Below the pieces are notes generated by a model. That model saw only the letters and a list, made by a program, of their open reading frames with translations, did no database searches and was not told the DNA's origin. A program made the translations under genes and the position numbers. 64,000 nt of DNA, taken from contig NZ_CP138214.1 in assembly GCF_034043515.1 (NCBI RefSeq), positions 1,860,001-1,924,000 on the forward strand, given 5' to 3'. This document shows, in pieces, positions 17,120 to 26,688 of this stretch (its first letter is position 1; every line of letters starts with the position of its first letter). Source of the stretch: Pseudomonas sp. MUP55. Its GTDB lineage: Bacteria; Pseudomonadota; Gammaproteobacteria; Pseudomonadales; Pseudomonadaceae.

Positions 17120-20100
17120 CTATTGGCTGTCCAGTTCATGCAGTTGCATCTGCAGTGCCCGCTCCAGCTCAAGCATGAGTTTTTCCAGGGATTTGATACC
17201 CGTCTCGATCACTCGCCGATCATCATTGCCGGAGCAGGCTTGCTCCAGTGCTTCGCACTGCCCGGCCAGGGCGTTGGCTTGAACGATCCGCGCGGCCCCC
17301 TTGATCTTGTGCGCCTGCTCGATGATTTCCGTGGGTGAAGCCTTGCGATCCAGCAGTTCGATGAGTGCCTGGCGATCATGAACGCTGCTGGTGAGCAGCT
17401 CTTCGAGCAAACGTCGACTCATTTGCCGATCGCCTCCCGTCAGCGCCTCCAGGCTTCCCAGGTCCAGCCGCTGGCTCGTGAGCTGAGGAATGATCTGTGC
17501 CAGTTGCCGCTCCAGCACGGTGAGACTGATCGGTTTGAACAGGCAGTCATCCATGCCGGCTTCCACACAGCGTTGTCTTTCCTCCGGTTGGGCATTGGCG
17601 GTAAACCCCAGCACCACGCAGGGCGTCAAGTGTTCGCGTTGCTCGTACTCGCGGATGGACCGGGTCAACTCATAGCCATTCATGATGGGCATGTTGCAGT
17701 CTGCGATCACCAGGTCGAACTGTTCCTGGCGCCAGGCCTGGAACCCGGCGGCGCCGTGCTCGGCGGCGGTGAATTGATGGCCCAGGTAGCCCAGTTGCTG
17801 GCACATCAGCAGGCGGTTCGCCGGATGATCGTCCACCACCAGCACATTGAGCACCGGGGTAGAGGCCGGCTTCGCAGGCGTTTGCTCACCCGCGGGCGCG
17901 ATCGGGTGCAGGCGCGGCATTCTGAGGTTGACGTGCACCTGCGTGCCGACCATGGGCACGCTGCTCAGACTCAACTGGCCACCCATCATTGCGCAGAGAC
18001 TGCGGCAGATCACCAGGCCCAGCCCGGCACCGCTTCTGGCCAGGTGCCCGGAATTGTCGGCCTGGGCGAACGGCTCGAACAGACGCAATTGGTCGTCCCG
18101 GTTGATACCGATGCCGGTATCTTCCACGACCAGCTTCACTTCGACCTGTTCCTGCGCCTGGCTCGGTTGCACCTGCACCTTGATCTTCACCTGCCCATGT
18201 TCGGTGAACTTGATGGCGTTGCTCACAAGATTGGACAGCACTTGCTTGAAGCGCAACGGGTCGATGAGCACATCGATGTCGCTCAGCTCGGGCTTGAACT
18301 CCAGTAGCAGGCTCAGGGTTTTCTGCCGGGCCAGACCATCGAAGACGCGCACCACCGACTCAATCACCTCTCGCAGATTGACGCGCTCCGGGGCCAGGCT
18401 GAGCCGGCCGGACTCAATGCGCGCGATGTCGAGAATGTCGCCTATCAGTTCCAGTAAGTCCTTGGCCGAGTTGTAGGCCACTTCGATTGCCGGACGGTCG
18501 AGGTGCCCCTGGTCGGCGCGCTTGAGGGTCAGTTCGAGCATGCCGATCACGGCGTTCATCGGGGTGCGGATTTCGTGGCTCATGGTGGCCAGGAACGTGC
18601 TTTTGGCGCGGTTGGCCTCGTCGGCACGCTCCTTGGCGGCGCGCAGCTCATCAAACAACTGGCGGCGTTCACTGATGTCGATCCAGCCGCCGATGATGCC
18701 CTGAACTTCGCCGGTGGAATCGCGGTAGGGCAGAATCCAGTGGTAGATCGTCAGTTTCCTTCCATGGATGTGCAGGGTGCGGTCGAGAATCAATGGATTG
18801 CCCTCAGCCACCACCCGCATGTAATCGGCATGGTACTGCGATGCCTCGGGTGCCAGGGCCATGCTCATCTGGGTCACGCTCTTGCCGATCACCTCCTCGC
18901 GCTTGACGTCGAAGGCCTGCAGGTAGCTGTCGTTGCAGGTTTGCAGCAGGCCATTACGGTCGCGTACGTAGATGGGGTGTGGCGTTTCGTTGACCAGCGC
19001 GCGCATGAATTCGAACTGATCGTTGAGGGCGCGCTCGGCCATTTTCCGGTGCCGGATCTGGCGGCGCATGTAGGCGTTCCAGGTCAGGGAAACCAGGAGC
19101 AACAGGCCGGTACCCATGACGATCCTGGCAATCAGCTGATTGTAGTTGCGCCAGTAACTGTCGGACTCGACCGTGTAGCCACGCCAGCGACTATTGATCA
19201 CACCCATTTCATCCGGGGCGATACTGAGCAGCGCTTTGTCGAGGATCGAGCTCAATTCGGTGGCATGGCGTGAGGTGGCCAGGGCGAACGTCGCCGGTGT
19301 TGTGCCGATGCTGGTAGTGATCTGCAGCTTGTCCTGGAAAACCTTCGAGGACAGGAAATAGTTGGCGATCAGCAATGTGTTCACAGCGCCATCCACGTGC
19401 CCTTGTGCAAGCAACTCGGACGACCTGAAGGCATCGCCGGTTTCCACCAGATCAATCCGGGGATAGTCCCTGCGCAGCGTATCGGCCAGCGGTGTGCCTC
19501 GGGTTACCGCCAGGCGCTTGCCCGTCATCTGCTCCAGGTTCAAGGGCGCTCCAGGCTCTTTGCGGGTCAAGAGTACGTAGGAATTTTCAAGGTAGGGACG
19601 GCTGAAATTGAGCTGCGCCTCCCGTTGGTTGCTCGGCACGATGGCGCCGATCATGTCGACCTTCTGCGTGGCGACCTGCTCGATCATCGCGTCCACTTCA
19701 CGCCCGCGCTGAACCGCGAAACGCAAGCCGGTCCGCAAGCGAATGAGCTCAAGAACGTCGGCGGTGATACCGCGAAAGTTGCCCTCCGCATCGAAGAAGG
19801 TGAGTGGCGCAAAGGTTTCATTCACGACGACTTTCACGACCGGGTGCGCCTTCAGCCAGCGTTCTTCGCGCGGGGTCAACTGCAGTTTCTTGTCGGTCAG
19901 CAGGATATCGCTGCCGGCGCTCCAGCGCTTGGCGATACTATCTCGTTCGTTGATCGGCACAGCCGCCAGAACCGTGTCGACAATGCTCAGGAGAATGAGG
20001 TTGTCGTGGCGCAGGGCAAAGCTGAAACCATAGGCTTCGTGCTTGCCGAAGTTGGCCATGCGAATGTTTTTGAGGTAGCCCTTGTTGATCATGAAATGGG

Positions 20101-20767
20101 TAGAAATCGTGTCGCCAAGAAAGACGTCCGCCTGATCGAATGCCACCGCATTCAGAGCATTCTGATAGGAGGGATAGGTGCGAATATCGGCCTTGGGATA
20201 CAGTTTTTCCACTTCATCGAGTGGCAAGTAATGATAGACGAGACTCAAGCGCAGCCCTTCCAGGCCATCGCTGAGGCTGCGGGTTTCCCCCTCGCGAGTG
20301 ACCAGTACCGGCTGGTCCACGGCGTAAGGTGCCGACAGGGTGAGATTGGGGTTCGCGGCCTCGAAGCCATTGGAGGAACCCAGCAAATCGATATCGCCGG
20401 CTTCAAGGGCTTGAATGGCGGATAACCGGGAGGGGTAGCGCAGGACCTTGACCGGTAGTGCAAGGGCCTTGGCCAGCAGGCCTGCGTAGTCTGCAGTAAG
20501 GCCTTCGTAATCGCGGCCACTGGAGGTGAGGTCGAACGGCGGGTAATCAGGCGCGGCAGTACCCAGTACCAGCTCGCGCTTGTGCTGCAGCCACTGGCGC
20601 TGGGTCCTGTCCAGTTGAGTGTCCAGTTGGACGATTCCCGCGCGACTCAATAAGGTGAGGTGTTGCGGGTCGGTGGAGGCGTCCGCAAGCACGGCAGTGC
20701 TGAAGTACAAACCGGCACTCAATATAATCAAATAGTCCTTGATACGGCTGGGCATCCGCTTTCTCAC
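17120..20767 (-). CDS. BvgS/RocS-type unorthodox sensor histidine kinase
   Basis: The 1215-residue protein has a signal segment, two periplasmic Venus-flytrap (SBP_bac_3) domains at about 60-290 and 305-545, a TM helix near 557-577 and a PAS domain near 600-720. It then has HisKA with His 731 (ATMSHEIRTPMN), an ATPase domain (DTGIGI, GAGLGL), a receiver with Asp 1023 (IADCNMPIMNGY) and a C-terminal HPt with His 1153 (EQAHKIKGAA). This is the full BvgS/EvgS/RocS architecture. Its start overlaps the response-regulator stop by four bases, so the two are coupled. The periplasmic ligand is unknown. Confidence 0.93.
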   Translation of the reverse strand: MRKRMPSRIKDYLIILSAGLYFSTAVLADASTDPQHLTLLSRAGIVQLDTQLDRTQRQWLQHKRELVLGTAAPDYPPFDLTSSGRDYEGLTADYAGLLAKALALPVKVLRYPSRLSAIQALEAGDIDLLGSSNGFEAANPNLTLSAPYAVDQPVLVTREGETRSLSDGLEGLRLSLVYHYLPLDEVEKLYPKADIRTYPSYQNALNAVAFDQADVFLGDTISTHFMINKGYLKNIRMANFGKHEAYGFSFALRHDNLILLSIVDTVLAAVPINERDSIAKRWSAGSDILLTDKKLQLTPREERWLKAHPVVKVVVNETFAPLTFFDAEGNFRGITADVLELIRLRTGLRFAVQRGREVDAMIEQVATQKVDMIGAIVPSNQREAQLNFSRPYLENSYVLLTRKEPGAPLNLEQMTGKRLAVTRGTPLADTLRRDYPRIDLVETGDAFRSSELLAQGHVDGAVNTLLIANYFLSSKVFQDKLQITTSIGTTPATFALATSRHATELSSILDKALLSIAPDEMGVINSRWRGYTVESDSYWRNYNQLIARIVMGTGLLLLVSLTWNAYMRRQIRHRKMAERALNDQFEFMRALVNETPHPIYVRDRNGLLQTCNDSYLQAFDVKREEVIGKSVTQMSMALAPEASQYHADYMRVVAEGNPLILDRTLHIHGRKLTIYHWILPYRDSTGEVQGIIGGWIDISERRQLFDELRAAKERADEANRAKSTFLATMSHEIRTPMNAVIGMLELTLKRADQGHLDRPAIEVAYNSAKDLLELIGDILDIARIESGRLSLAPERVNLREVIESVVRVFDGLARQKTLSLLLEFKPELSDIDVLIDPLRFKQVLSNLVSNAIKFTEHGQVKIKVQVQPSQAQEQVEVKLVVEDTGIGINRDDQLRLFEPFAQADNSGHLARSGAGLGLVICRSLCAMMGGQLSLSSVPMVGTQVHVNLRMPRLHPIAPAGEQTPAKPASTPVLNVLVVDDHPANRLLMCQQLGYLGHQFTAAEHGAAGFQAWRQEQFDLVIADCNMPIMNGYELTRSIREYEQREHLTPCVVLGFTANAQPEERQRCVEAGMDDCLFKPISLTVLERQLAQIIPQLTSQRLDLGSLEALTGGDRQMSRRLLEELLTSSVHDRQALIELLDRKASPTEIIEQAHKIKGAARIVQANALAGQCEALEQACSGNDDRRVIETGIKSLEKLMLELERALQMQLHELDSQ

Positions 20768-21390
20768 ACTAGCGCGTTTCGTTTTGCCATCTCGATGAGC
20801 TCGACTAAAGACTGGGCTTTTAGTTTCTGCATTAGTCGCTTTTTGTAAGTGCTGACTGTTTTGTTGCTCAAAAACATGCCCTTGGCTATTTCCTTGTTAG
20901 TTCGACCTTGTGCAAAAAGTTGCAGAACCATGAGTTCCCGGTCATTAACGGTTTTGAATAGCTCCAACTCCTGTGTGTCGCCACCTTCCAGCCCATTTGC
21001 ATTCAATGCCTGGCTGGGGAAGTAGTTGTAACCGGACAGTACCGCGCGAATAGCACTCAACAGTTCGCTCAGGTCCCCCTCCTTGCAGACGTAACCGTCG
21101 GCGCCCGAACGCATGCAGCGCGTGGCAAACAGCGTTGGACATTGGGCTGTGAGAACCAGGGTTTTCATCGACGTGCTCATGGCGTTGAATCGGCAGAGCA
21201 CTTCGAGGCCGTCAAGTTTAGGGATGCTGATATCGAGAATGACCAGGTCCGGCAGGCATTCGCGGACCATTTGTATGGCGTCGCACCCGTTATCCGTTTC
21301 GCCAACGACTTTGTAACCCTCATGTTCGAGTAACATTCGTATGGCAAGCCGTATAACGGGGTGGTCGTCGATAATAAAAACGGTGTTCAT
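20764..21390 (-). CDS. NarL/LuxR-type response regulator (BvgA/RocA-like)
   Basis: This 208-residue regulator has an N-terminal receiver (IIDDHPVIRLAIRMLL; phosphoacceptor Asp in LVILDISIPKLDGLEVL) and a C-terminal LuxR helix-turn-helix (NDRELMVLQLFAQGRTNKEI, then FLSNKTVSTYKKRLMQKL). I chose the ATG at 21390, giving MNTVFIIDDHP, over a longer frame to 21426. It is first in an operon with the BvgS-like kinase downstream (ATGA overlap) and is the obvious partner of that kinase. In P. aeruginosa, RocA1 controls fimbrial cup genes; no fimbrial genes lie in this window. Confidence 0.92.
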   Translation of the reverse strand: MNTVFIIDDHPVIRLAIRMLLEHEGYKVVGETDNGCDAIQMVRECLPDLVILDISIPKLDGLEVLCRFNAMSTSMKTLVLTAQCPTLFATRCMRSGADGYVCKEGDLSELLSAIRAVLSGYNYFPSQALNANGLEGGDTQELELFKTVNDRELMVLQLFAQGRTNKEIAKGMFLSNKTVSTYKKRLMQKLKAQSLVELIEMAKRNALV

Positions 21391-21654
21391 AATTACATTC
21401 CATGCCAGTGCAAATAAAGCGGTCACATTAGCTCAGAAGAACAGGCAGCAGCATGGAGCGTGGGGGGTGCAAGCACAAAACAGGATGTTTCCTACAATAA
21501 AAAAGGTAGAGGCCTACAAGCTGTTAGGTAATCGTGACACGGAGTATGAATGTTTTCGGTGCGGCTGGCGCAGTTAGCGGGCACAGGTGTTTTGCGACGG
21601 TTCTCAGGTTATTTTTCAACCGCCAGGGAGTTTAAAGTCCTACATTGGTAAGGC

Positions 21655-22041
21655 TTAAGTTGAGGGTATTAAACCTTCAAGTTCATCTTTGTTTAATGGT
21701 TTTGACAAACAGCCCAGTAGTGGAAGGTTTCGCTGCGCAGCTTCTGTGGTCAGTTTGAGTAATTCTGTCGTCGACAGGCCGCTCAACAGAATGGCGCTGA
21801 TGATGAACTGCCCACGGCTGGCGATTTCCACCAATTCAATGCCGGGCAGGTCAGGCAGGCACTGGTCGCATAACATCAAGTCAAAGGGGAATTGAGACTG
21901 GGTCATTGTGCGTATGGCCTGTTCGGCATTTTCGACGGGGGTGAGGTGGGGGAAGCCAAAGCTTCTGAGCAGGCATTGGGTGGCCAGGAGTTGAAAGGGA
22001 TGGTCCTCCACCAAAAGAATACGAAGGGGATGTCTGGGCAT
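21655..22041 (-). CDS. Stand-alone receiver-domain protein (RocR-REC-like)
   Basis: This protein of about 128 residues is a single receiver domain: RILLVEDHPFQLLATQCLL at the N-terminus, acceptor Asp in LMLCDQCLPDLPG, the Ser in ILLSGLS and the Lys in GCLSKPLNKDEL. It ends there, with no output domain. The sequence style resembles the receiver of RocR, a receiver-EAL protein encoded with RocS/RocA, but the EAL part is absent and I find no remnant downstream. The start is uncertain: ATG 22041 was chosen to begin just before the domain, and a TTG at 22062 is also open. It lies upstream of the two-component operon, same strand. Confidence 0.72.
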   Translation of the reverse strand: MPRHPLRILLVEDHPFQLLATQCLLRSFGFPHLTPVENAEQAIRTMTQSQFPFDLMLCDQCLPDLPGIELVEIASRGQFIISAILLSGLSTTELLKLTTEAAQRNLPLLGCLSKPLNKDELEGLIPST

Positions 22042-22207
22042 AGGGTGCACACAGTGATTCAAGCGTCGATGGGGCGTAGGAATTGCTCGGCTGGTCCGCG
22101 ATAGCGTGCGTGATTATTCCTTGGGGAGGTGTACGAATTCGATCAGGCTGCTCTGTTCCCATCGTAGGGCGATTCTTTCCAGGGAACAGAGCCCATTGAT
22201 CGGGTGG

Positions 22208-23539
22208 TTATTGAGGGCTGGAGCGCCCGGTCATCTCTCGTGCCATTTCGGTGGCGTAGCTGTCGGTCATGCCGGCGATGAAATCAATCATGCGCAGGAA
22301 CGAGGCGTGCAACGGCCAGGCGGGGTCTGGTGCGCTATTGCCCAGCAAGTCGAGAATACGGCGGTGCTTGAACGACGGCGTACGCCCGCCGTGTTGCTCC
22401 AGGGCCGCACCGCAAAAGGCGTTCAGCAGGATTTCCAGGGTGGTGTAGGCGCCGATTTCATGCAGGGTCTTGCGTTTGTCCTGGAAAATTTTCTTGCGCG
22501 CCATGTCCTTTGCATCCAGTACGCAACGCTTCGCCGGACCGTGCATGTGCTCTACCAGATCGCCAGGCAGGGTGCCCGCAAGCAGGGCGTCCTGCTGCTC
22601 GACAAATGCCTGCGCTGCTGCGTTGGTCAGGTGCTCGATGGCCTTGCCGCGCAGGATCGCCAGCTTGCGGCGACGGGAATCCGATGCGCCCAACTGTCGA
22701 TACGTCTGCGGCAGGTCATCACCCACCAGGCTGAGCAACAGTGACTCGACTTCGGCGTACTCCAGCAACTCCATCTCCAGGCCGTCTTCGAGGTCGATCA
22801 ACGCATAGCAGATGTCATCGGCCGCCTCCATCAAATACACCAACGGATGGCGGGCCCAGCGCTGCTCCTCCAGTTGCGGCAGGCCGAGTTTATGGGCGAT
22901 CTGTTCCAGAATCGGCAGTTCACTCTGGTAGCAGCCGAACTTGTGCTTCTTATAGCCCAACGAGTCCGCGTGGCGGGCCGTCCAGGGGTACTTGAGGTAG
23001 GTGCCCAGGGTGGCGTAGGTCAGCCGCGTGCCGCCGTCGAACTGATGATATTCCAGCTGGGTCAGCACCCGGAAACCCTGGGCATTGCCTTCGAAGTTGA
23101 GGAAGTCATTGCGCTCGGCGCTGCTCATATCATCCAGCCAGCCGCGCCCGGCGGCCTGCTGAAACCAGTGGCGAATGGCGTCTTCGCCGGAATGGCCGAA
23201 GGGCGGGTTGCCGATGTCGTGGGCCAGGCAAGCCGACTGCACCACCATGCCCAAGTCGCTGGGGTCGCACCAGTCGGGCAGGGCGCTGCGCAATGTTTCA
23301 CCGACGCGCATGCCAAGGGAGCGGCCCACACAGCTGACTTCCAGCGAGTGGGTCAAGCGTGTATGGATATGGTCATTGCTGGAAACGGGATGCACCTGGG
23401 TCTTGCGGCCCAGGCGACGGAAAGCGCCGGAGAAAATAATACGGTCATGGTCTTTGTGAAAAGGACTGCGGCCCAGTTCTTCAGGGCTGTGCAGGGGTTT
23501 GCCAAGACGTTCGCGGGTCAGCAGGGTAGGCCAATCCAA
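22208..23539 (-). CDS. dgt: Deoxyguanosinetriphosphate triphosphohydrolase
   Basis: This 443-residue HD-domain enzyme hydrolyses dGTP to deoxyguanosine and triphosphate. It shows [36 protein letters not shown] and the HD pair in [19 protein letters not shown]. Start choice: homologues begin (M)[18 protein letters not shown], which here starts with a TTG at 23539 preceded by GGAG. The frame stays open to 23863, but that extension is arginine/glutamine-rich and unlike a real N-terminus. Length then matches the family exactly. Confidence 0.92.
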   Translation of the reverse strand: MDWPTLLTRERLGKPLHSPEELGRSPFHKDHDRIIFSGAFRRLGRKTQVHPVSSNDHIHTRLTHSLEVSCVGRSLGMRVGETLRSALPDWCDPSDLGMVVQSACLAHDIGNPPFGHSGEDAIRHWFQQAAGRGWLDDMSSAERNDFLNFEGNAQGFRVLTQLEYHQFDGGTRLTYATLGTYLKYPWTARHADSLGYKKHKFGCYQSELPILEQIAHKLGLPQLEEQRWARHPLVYLMEAADDICYALIDLEDGLEMELLEYAEVESLLLSLVGDDLPQTYRQLGASDSRRRKLAILRGKAIEHLTNAAAQAFVEQQDALLAGTLPGDLVEHMHGPAKRCVLDAKDMARKKIFQDKRKTLHEIGAYTTLEILLNAFCGAALEQHGGRTPSFKHRRILDLLGNSAPDPAWPLHASFLRMIDFIAGMTDSYATEMAREMTGRSSPQ

Positions 23540-23709
23540 GGCAGGTACTCTCCGTACGGTGAATGACACCAGCAGCTTCCCGTTTCCGCGCTGGCGGGGC
23601 AAGCGGAAATCTTCAGGTCGAGGGTGTCGATTGCAACTAACAGCAGGCGCTGACCGCCGTTGCAGAATTGTCCGGCGGTCAGGTCGTGGTATGGAGCTCG
23701 CAAGCGGGC

Positions 23710-24051
23710 TTACTTTCTGCGCGAAGCGCCTTGCATGGCCAGTTTGATCAGCGGGATCAACCCGGCCCCCAGCCGTACCAGGCGCGTCACGCTGCTGATA
23801 CTGCCGCCCTTGGCGCCCTTGCCGGTAAAGAACCCCATCAGTGTCACCGCCGCCACGCCCCACAACGGCGCGTGCTTGATGCCCAGGCTGTCCTGCCAGT
23901 TGTGACGCAGGTTGCGCACTCTGTGCAGCGGGCCCATCAGTTGCTGGGACTCATGCCGGATTTCCTGGCGGTGCATTTCCATGCGCAGGCGAATCAACGC
24001 TTTGCGCATTTCTCGACGGGAAGTGTTTTGCGGGATTTCAGGCAGGCTCAT
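23710..24051 (-). CDS. YqjK-like small membrane protein
   Basis: The 113-residue basic protein is rich in Arg and Gln in its first 60 residues ([20 protein letters not shown]) and has one hydrophobic stretch near 64-78 ([16 protein letters not shown]). It follows DUF883 and DUF1469 genes on the same strand and overlaps the upstream one by four bases, so it fits the third position (yqjK) of the enterobacterial yqjDEK set. Sequence similarity to YqjK is weak and the function is unknown. Confidence 0.72.
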   Translation of the reverse strand: MSLPEIPQNTSRREMRKALIRLRMEMHRQEIRHESQQLMGPLHRVRNLRHNWQDSLGIKHAPLWGVAAVTLMGFFTGKGAKGGSISSVTRLVRLGAGLIPLIKLAMQGASRRK

Positions 24052-24437
24052 GGCAGTAGGCGCTCCCGATCATTGGCCAATTCTTCGAGGGTGGCATGGA
24101 ACGGGGTGGACTCATCGAACACCGCCGCTTTCAAGCGCACCCCGCAGAAGGCTGCGGCCAGGCTGTAAAACACGCACAGGCTGATGATGCCGGTCAGGCG
24201 GTAGCCGGTGTCCCAGACCAGGATCATGACCAGCGTCGATAACCCCACCAACAGCAACAGGGCGAACACCAGTGCCAGGCCGGCAAACAGCAGCAGGCTG
24301 ACGGTACGTGCCTTCTGTTCCTGCAACTCGATGCCAAACAGTTCGACATGGCTGTGCAGCAAGCCGAGCACGGCAGCGCCCAGACGACGGGAGGTGGAAC
24401 CTGCGCCCTTTGACGAGCTGGTTTCGTCGATAGCCAT
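24048..24437 (-). CDS. Phage holin family / DUF1469 (YqjE-like) protein
   Basis: This 129-residue protein has two adjacent membrane helices (about 48-72 and 77-99, VSLLLFAGLALVFALLLLVG and MILVWDTGYRLTGIISLC) after an LGLLHSHVELFGIELQEQKA segment typical of the DUF1469/YqjE family. It sits between the DUF883 gene and the YqjK-like gene in a tight cluster. E. coli YqjD partners ribosomes with the membrane in stationary phase; YqjE is its uncharacterised neighbour. The holin name is only a family label. Confidence 0.83.
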   Translation of the reverse strand: MAIDETSSSKGAGSTSRRLGAAVLGLLHSHVELFGIELQEQKARTVSLLLFAGLALVFALLLLVGLSTLVMILVWDTGYRLTGIISLCVFYSLAAAFCGVRLKAAVFDESTPFHATLEELANDRERLLP

Positions 24438-24441
24438 GATA

Positions 24442-24756
24442 TTAGCGCCTGGTAGCCAGCAGACCGATCAAAAAGCCCACGCCGGCAGCGATGCCGACAG
24501 ACTGCCATGGGTTGGCTTGCACGTAATCTTCTGTGGCGGTAATGGCCGCCTGACTGCGCTCGCGCAGGGAGTCTTCGGTCAATTGCAGGGTCTCACGGGC
24601 CTTCAGCAGACTTTCATGGATCCTGGTGCGCAGCTCATCGGCCTGGTCGCCGGCCAGGATAGCGGTGTCGTCCAGCAGCCTTTCGGTATCGCTGACGAGG
24701 GCCTGAAAATCCGCCATCAGTATTTCTTGAGCAGTCTTTGCTGTTTTGCCGGCCAT
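24442..24756 (-). CDS. DUF883 (YqjD/ElaB-like) membrane-anchored protein
   Basis: The 104-residue protein has a long amphipathic helical region (AQEILMADFQALVSDTERLL, then RIHESLLKARETLQLTEDSL) and a C-terminal anchor (NPWQSVGIAAGVGFLIGLLATRR), the ElaB/YqjD/YgaM pattern. In E. coli such proteins tether ribosomes to the inner membrane in stationary phase. The ATG at 24756 (MAGKTAKTAQEI) has GGAG upstream and is preferred to a longer frame. It is first in the yqjDEK-like cluster. Confidence 0.88.
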   Translation of the reverse strand: MAGKTAKTAQEILMADFQALVSDTERLLDDTAILAGDQADELRTRIHESLLKARETLQLTEDSLRERSQAAITATEDYVQANPWQSVGIAAGVGFLIGLLATRR

Positions 24757-25101
24757 GGGTATCTCCGTGTGTGGCTGTTCGGTACGTGTGGTTTCGAGTC
24801 GCGGGCTTCGCCGAAGGTTCACTGCAATTGTCTGGTACAGCTTTTGCTTTGCCTTGGTGCGCAGGCCCCAAGGCCTGCGCTGAATCCGGGCGGTCGAGGT
24901 GCAAGCCTTGAAAAACCTTACCCTAATTAATTGAAACTCGCGCAAATACCCTAGCGGGAATCGCCGGTTGTGCTGATTGCTGCGCTAAAGCGGTTCACGC
25001 TCTCTTGAACAAGGGGCGAGCTTTGGTGCCAATTTAGTGCGAGCCGTCGCGGTGTGAACCGATTTGGTGCTGTTTGCCTTACTGCAGGCCTGCCAACCTC
25101 C
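24757..25101. other. Divergent intergenic region, yqjD-like / amt
   Basis: This 345-base spacer holds promoters in both directions. A strong hairpin GCGCAGGCC/GGCCTGCGC lies at 24859-24880, and an AT-rich tract (CCCTAATTAATTGAAAC) at 24918-24934 is the likeliest core promoter. I found no clear sigma-54 element for the ammonium transporter and no gene. Confidence 0.45.
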
Positions 25102-26310
25102 ATGGAAAATTTGCAAAGTGCTGTGGACACGCTTGTCCATAGTTCCAACACCCTGTTCATCCTGATTGGCGCGGTGATGGTTCTGGCCATGCATGCCGGT
25201 TTTGCCTTTCTGGAAGTCGGTACCGTGCGCCAGAAGAACCAGGTCAACGCGCTGTCGAAAATCCTCAGCGACTTTGCGATCTCCACCCTGGCTTATTTCT
25301 TTATAGGCTATTGGATTTCGTACGGGGTCAGCTTCCTGCAACCGGCGGCGGTGATCAGCGCCGATCATGGCTACGGCCTGGTGAAGTTTTTCTTCCTGTT
25401 GACCTTTGCCGCGGCGATCCCGGCGATCATTTCCGGGGGCATTGCCGAGCGCGCGAAATTTGCGCCGCAGTTGTGCGCGACGGCATTGATCGTGGCGTTC
25501 ATCTACCCGTTTTTCGAAGGCCTGGTGTGGAATGGCAACTTTGGTCTGCAAGCCTGGCTGCTCGTCACCTTTGGCGCCAGCTTCCACGACTTCGCCGGTT
25601 CCGTGGTGGTGCATGCCATGGGTGGCTGGCTGGCGTTGGCGGCGGTGCTGTTGCTCGGCCCGCGCAACGGACGTTACCGCGAAGGGCGCCTGGTGGCGTT
25701 TGCGCCCTCCAGCATTCCGTTTCTCGCGCTGGGTTCGTGGATTTTGATCGTGGGCTGGTTCGGGTTCAACGTGATGAGCGCGCAAACCCTCAATGGCGTC
25801 AGCGGCCTGGTGGCGGTCAACTCGTTGATGGCAATGGTCGGCGGCACGGTCGCCGCGCTGGTGATCGGCCGCAATGACCCCGGCTTTCTGCACAACGGCC
25901 CGCTGGCTGGGCTAGTGGCGATCTGCGCCGGTTCCGACCTGATGCATCCGGTGGGCGCGCTGGTCACCGGTGTGGTCGCGGGCGGCTTGTTTGTGTGGTG
26001 CTTCATGGCCGCCCAGGATCGCTGGAAGATCGATGACGTGCTGGGGGTGTGGCCGCTGCACGGCCTCTGTGGCGTATGGGGTGGCATTGCCTGCGGCATC
26101 TTCGGGCAGACGGCCCTGGGCGGGCTGGGCGGTGTCAGCCTGATCAGTCAGTTGATCGGCACCGCCCTCGGCGTCGCCGTGGCGCTGGTCGGTGGCTTGC
26201 TGGTGTACGGCGTGATCAAGCGCGTGTCCGGGCTGCGTCTGAGCCAGGAAGAGGAGTATTACGGGGCGGACCTGTCGATCCACAAGATCGGCGCGGTCAG
26301 TCAGGATTGA
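25102..26310 (+). CDS. Ammonium transporter (Amt family)
   Basis: This 402-residue membrane protein has about 11 helices and the Amt signatures MVLAMHAGFAFLEVG, GGIAERAKFAPQL, and the pore histidine region DFAGSVVVHAMGGWLAL, plus DDVLGVWPLHGLCGVWGGIA. It carries ammonium/ammonia across the inner membrane. I chose the ATG at 25102 (MENLQSAVDTLVHSS) as the family start, although its Shine-Dalgarno is weak. No glnK lies beside it, so this is probably a secondary Amt rather than the glnK-amtB pair. Confidence 0.93.
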   Translation: MENLQSAVDTLVHSSNTLFILIGAVMVLAMHAGFAFLEVGTVRQKNQVNALSKILSDFAISTLAYFFIGYWISYGVSFLQPAAVISADHGYGLVKFFFLLTFAAAIPAIISGGIAERAKFAPQLCATALIVAFIYPFFEGLVWNGNFGLQAWLLVTFGASFHDFAGSVVVHAMGGWLALAAVLLLGPRNGRYREGRLVAFAPSSIPFLALGSWILIVGWFGFNVMSAQTLNGVSGLVAVNSLMAMVGGTVAALVIGRNDPGFLHNGPLAGLVAICAGSDLMHPVGALVTGVVAGGLFVWCFMAAQDRWKIDDVLGVWPLHGLCGVWGGIACGIFGQTALGGLGGVSLISQLIGTALGVAVALVGGLLVYGVIKRVSGLRLSQEEEYYGADLSIHKIGAVSQD

Positions 26311-26377
26311 TCGGCGCGCCTGCCGGGCAATGTTGGGCTTAGAATAGTGGCGTGTTTTCCAATCGAGTTGATTTGCC

Positions 26378-26614
26378 ATGCTTCCTGAATGCCAGCTGTT
26401 CGGCACCCTGGGTTGCCATCTGTGTGAAATTGCCGAAGCCGAAATCATGCCGCTCGTCGAGCACGGGTTGCTCGTGGAGCTGGTGGATATCATCGACCCC
26501 GACGACCTGACCGAGGCCTACGGCCTGCGGATTCCGGTGCTCCGACGGGTAGACACGGGGGCTGAACTGGATTGGCCTTTCGACACTGAGCAAGTTGTTG
26601 CCTTTCTGCGCTGA
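26378..26614 (+). CDS. Glutaredoxin-like (DUF836) protein
   Basis: This 78-residue thioredoxin-fold protein has the redox pair C14/C17 in LFGTLGCHLCEIAE and the cis-proline region GLRIPVLRR. DUF836 glutaredoxin-like proteins are short and of unproven partner. It lies between amt and the LexA-boxed gene, all on the plus strand but with enough spacing for separate promoters. Confidence 0.85.
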   Translation: MLPECQLFGTLGCHLCEIAEAEIMPLVEHGLLVELVDIIDPDDLTEAYGLRIPVLRRVDTGAELDWPFDTEQVVAFLR

Positions 26615-26650
26615 CGTTTAGGCGATGGCGGGTTTCCGATTATTACGTTA

Positions 26651-26666
26651 CTGTATGTTTGTACAG
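26651..26666 (+). promoter_or_regulatory. LexA-like SOS box
   Basis: CTGTATGTTTGTACAG fits the CTG-N10-CAG LexA consensus, with extended CTGTA/TACAG arms. It ends 22 bases before the GTG of the next gene, a position where LexA would cover the promoter. Confidence 0.65.
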
Positions 26667-26688
26667 CGATTGAATAGAGGGAACGCCC

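Noticed and set aside
21391..21654. Remnant of an EAL domain after the lone receiver gene
   Set aside because: No EAL-like peptide is readable in this spacer, so the receiver seems to be complete rather than a broken RocR.
25040..25090. Possible sigma-54 promoter of the ammonium transporter (TGGTGC and TTTGC)
   Set aside because: Spacing and the first element do not fit TGGCAC-N5-TTGCA.
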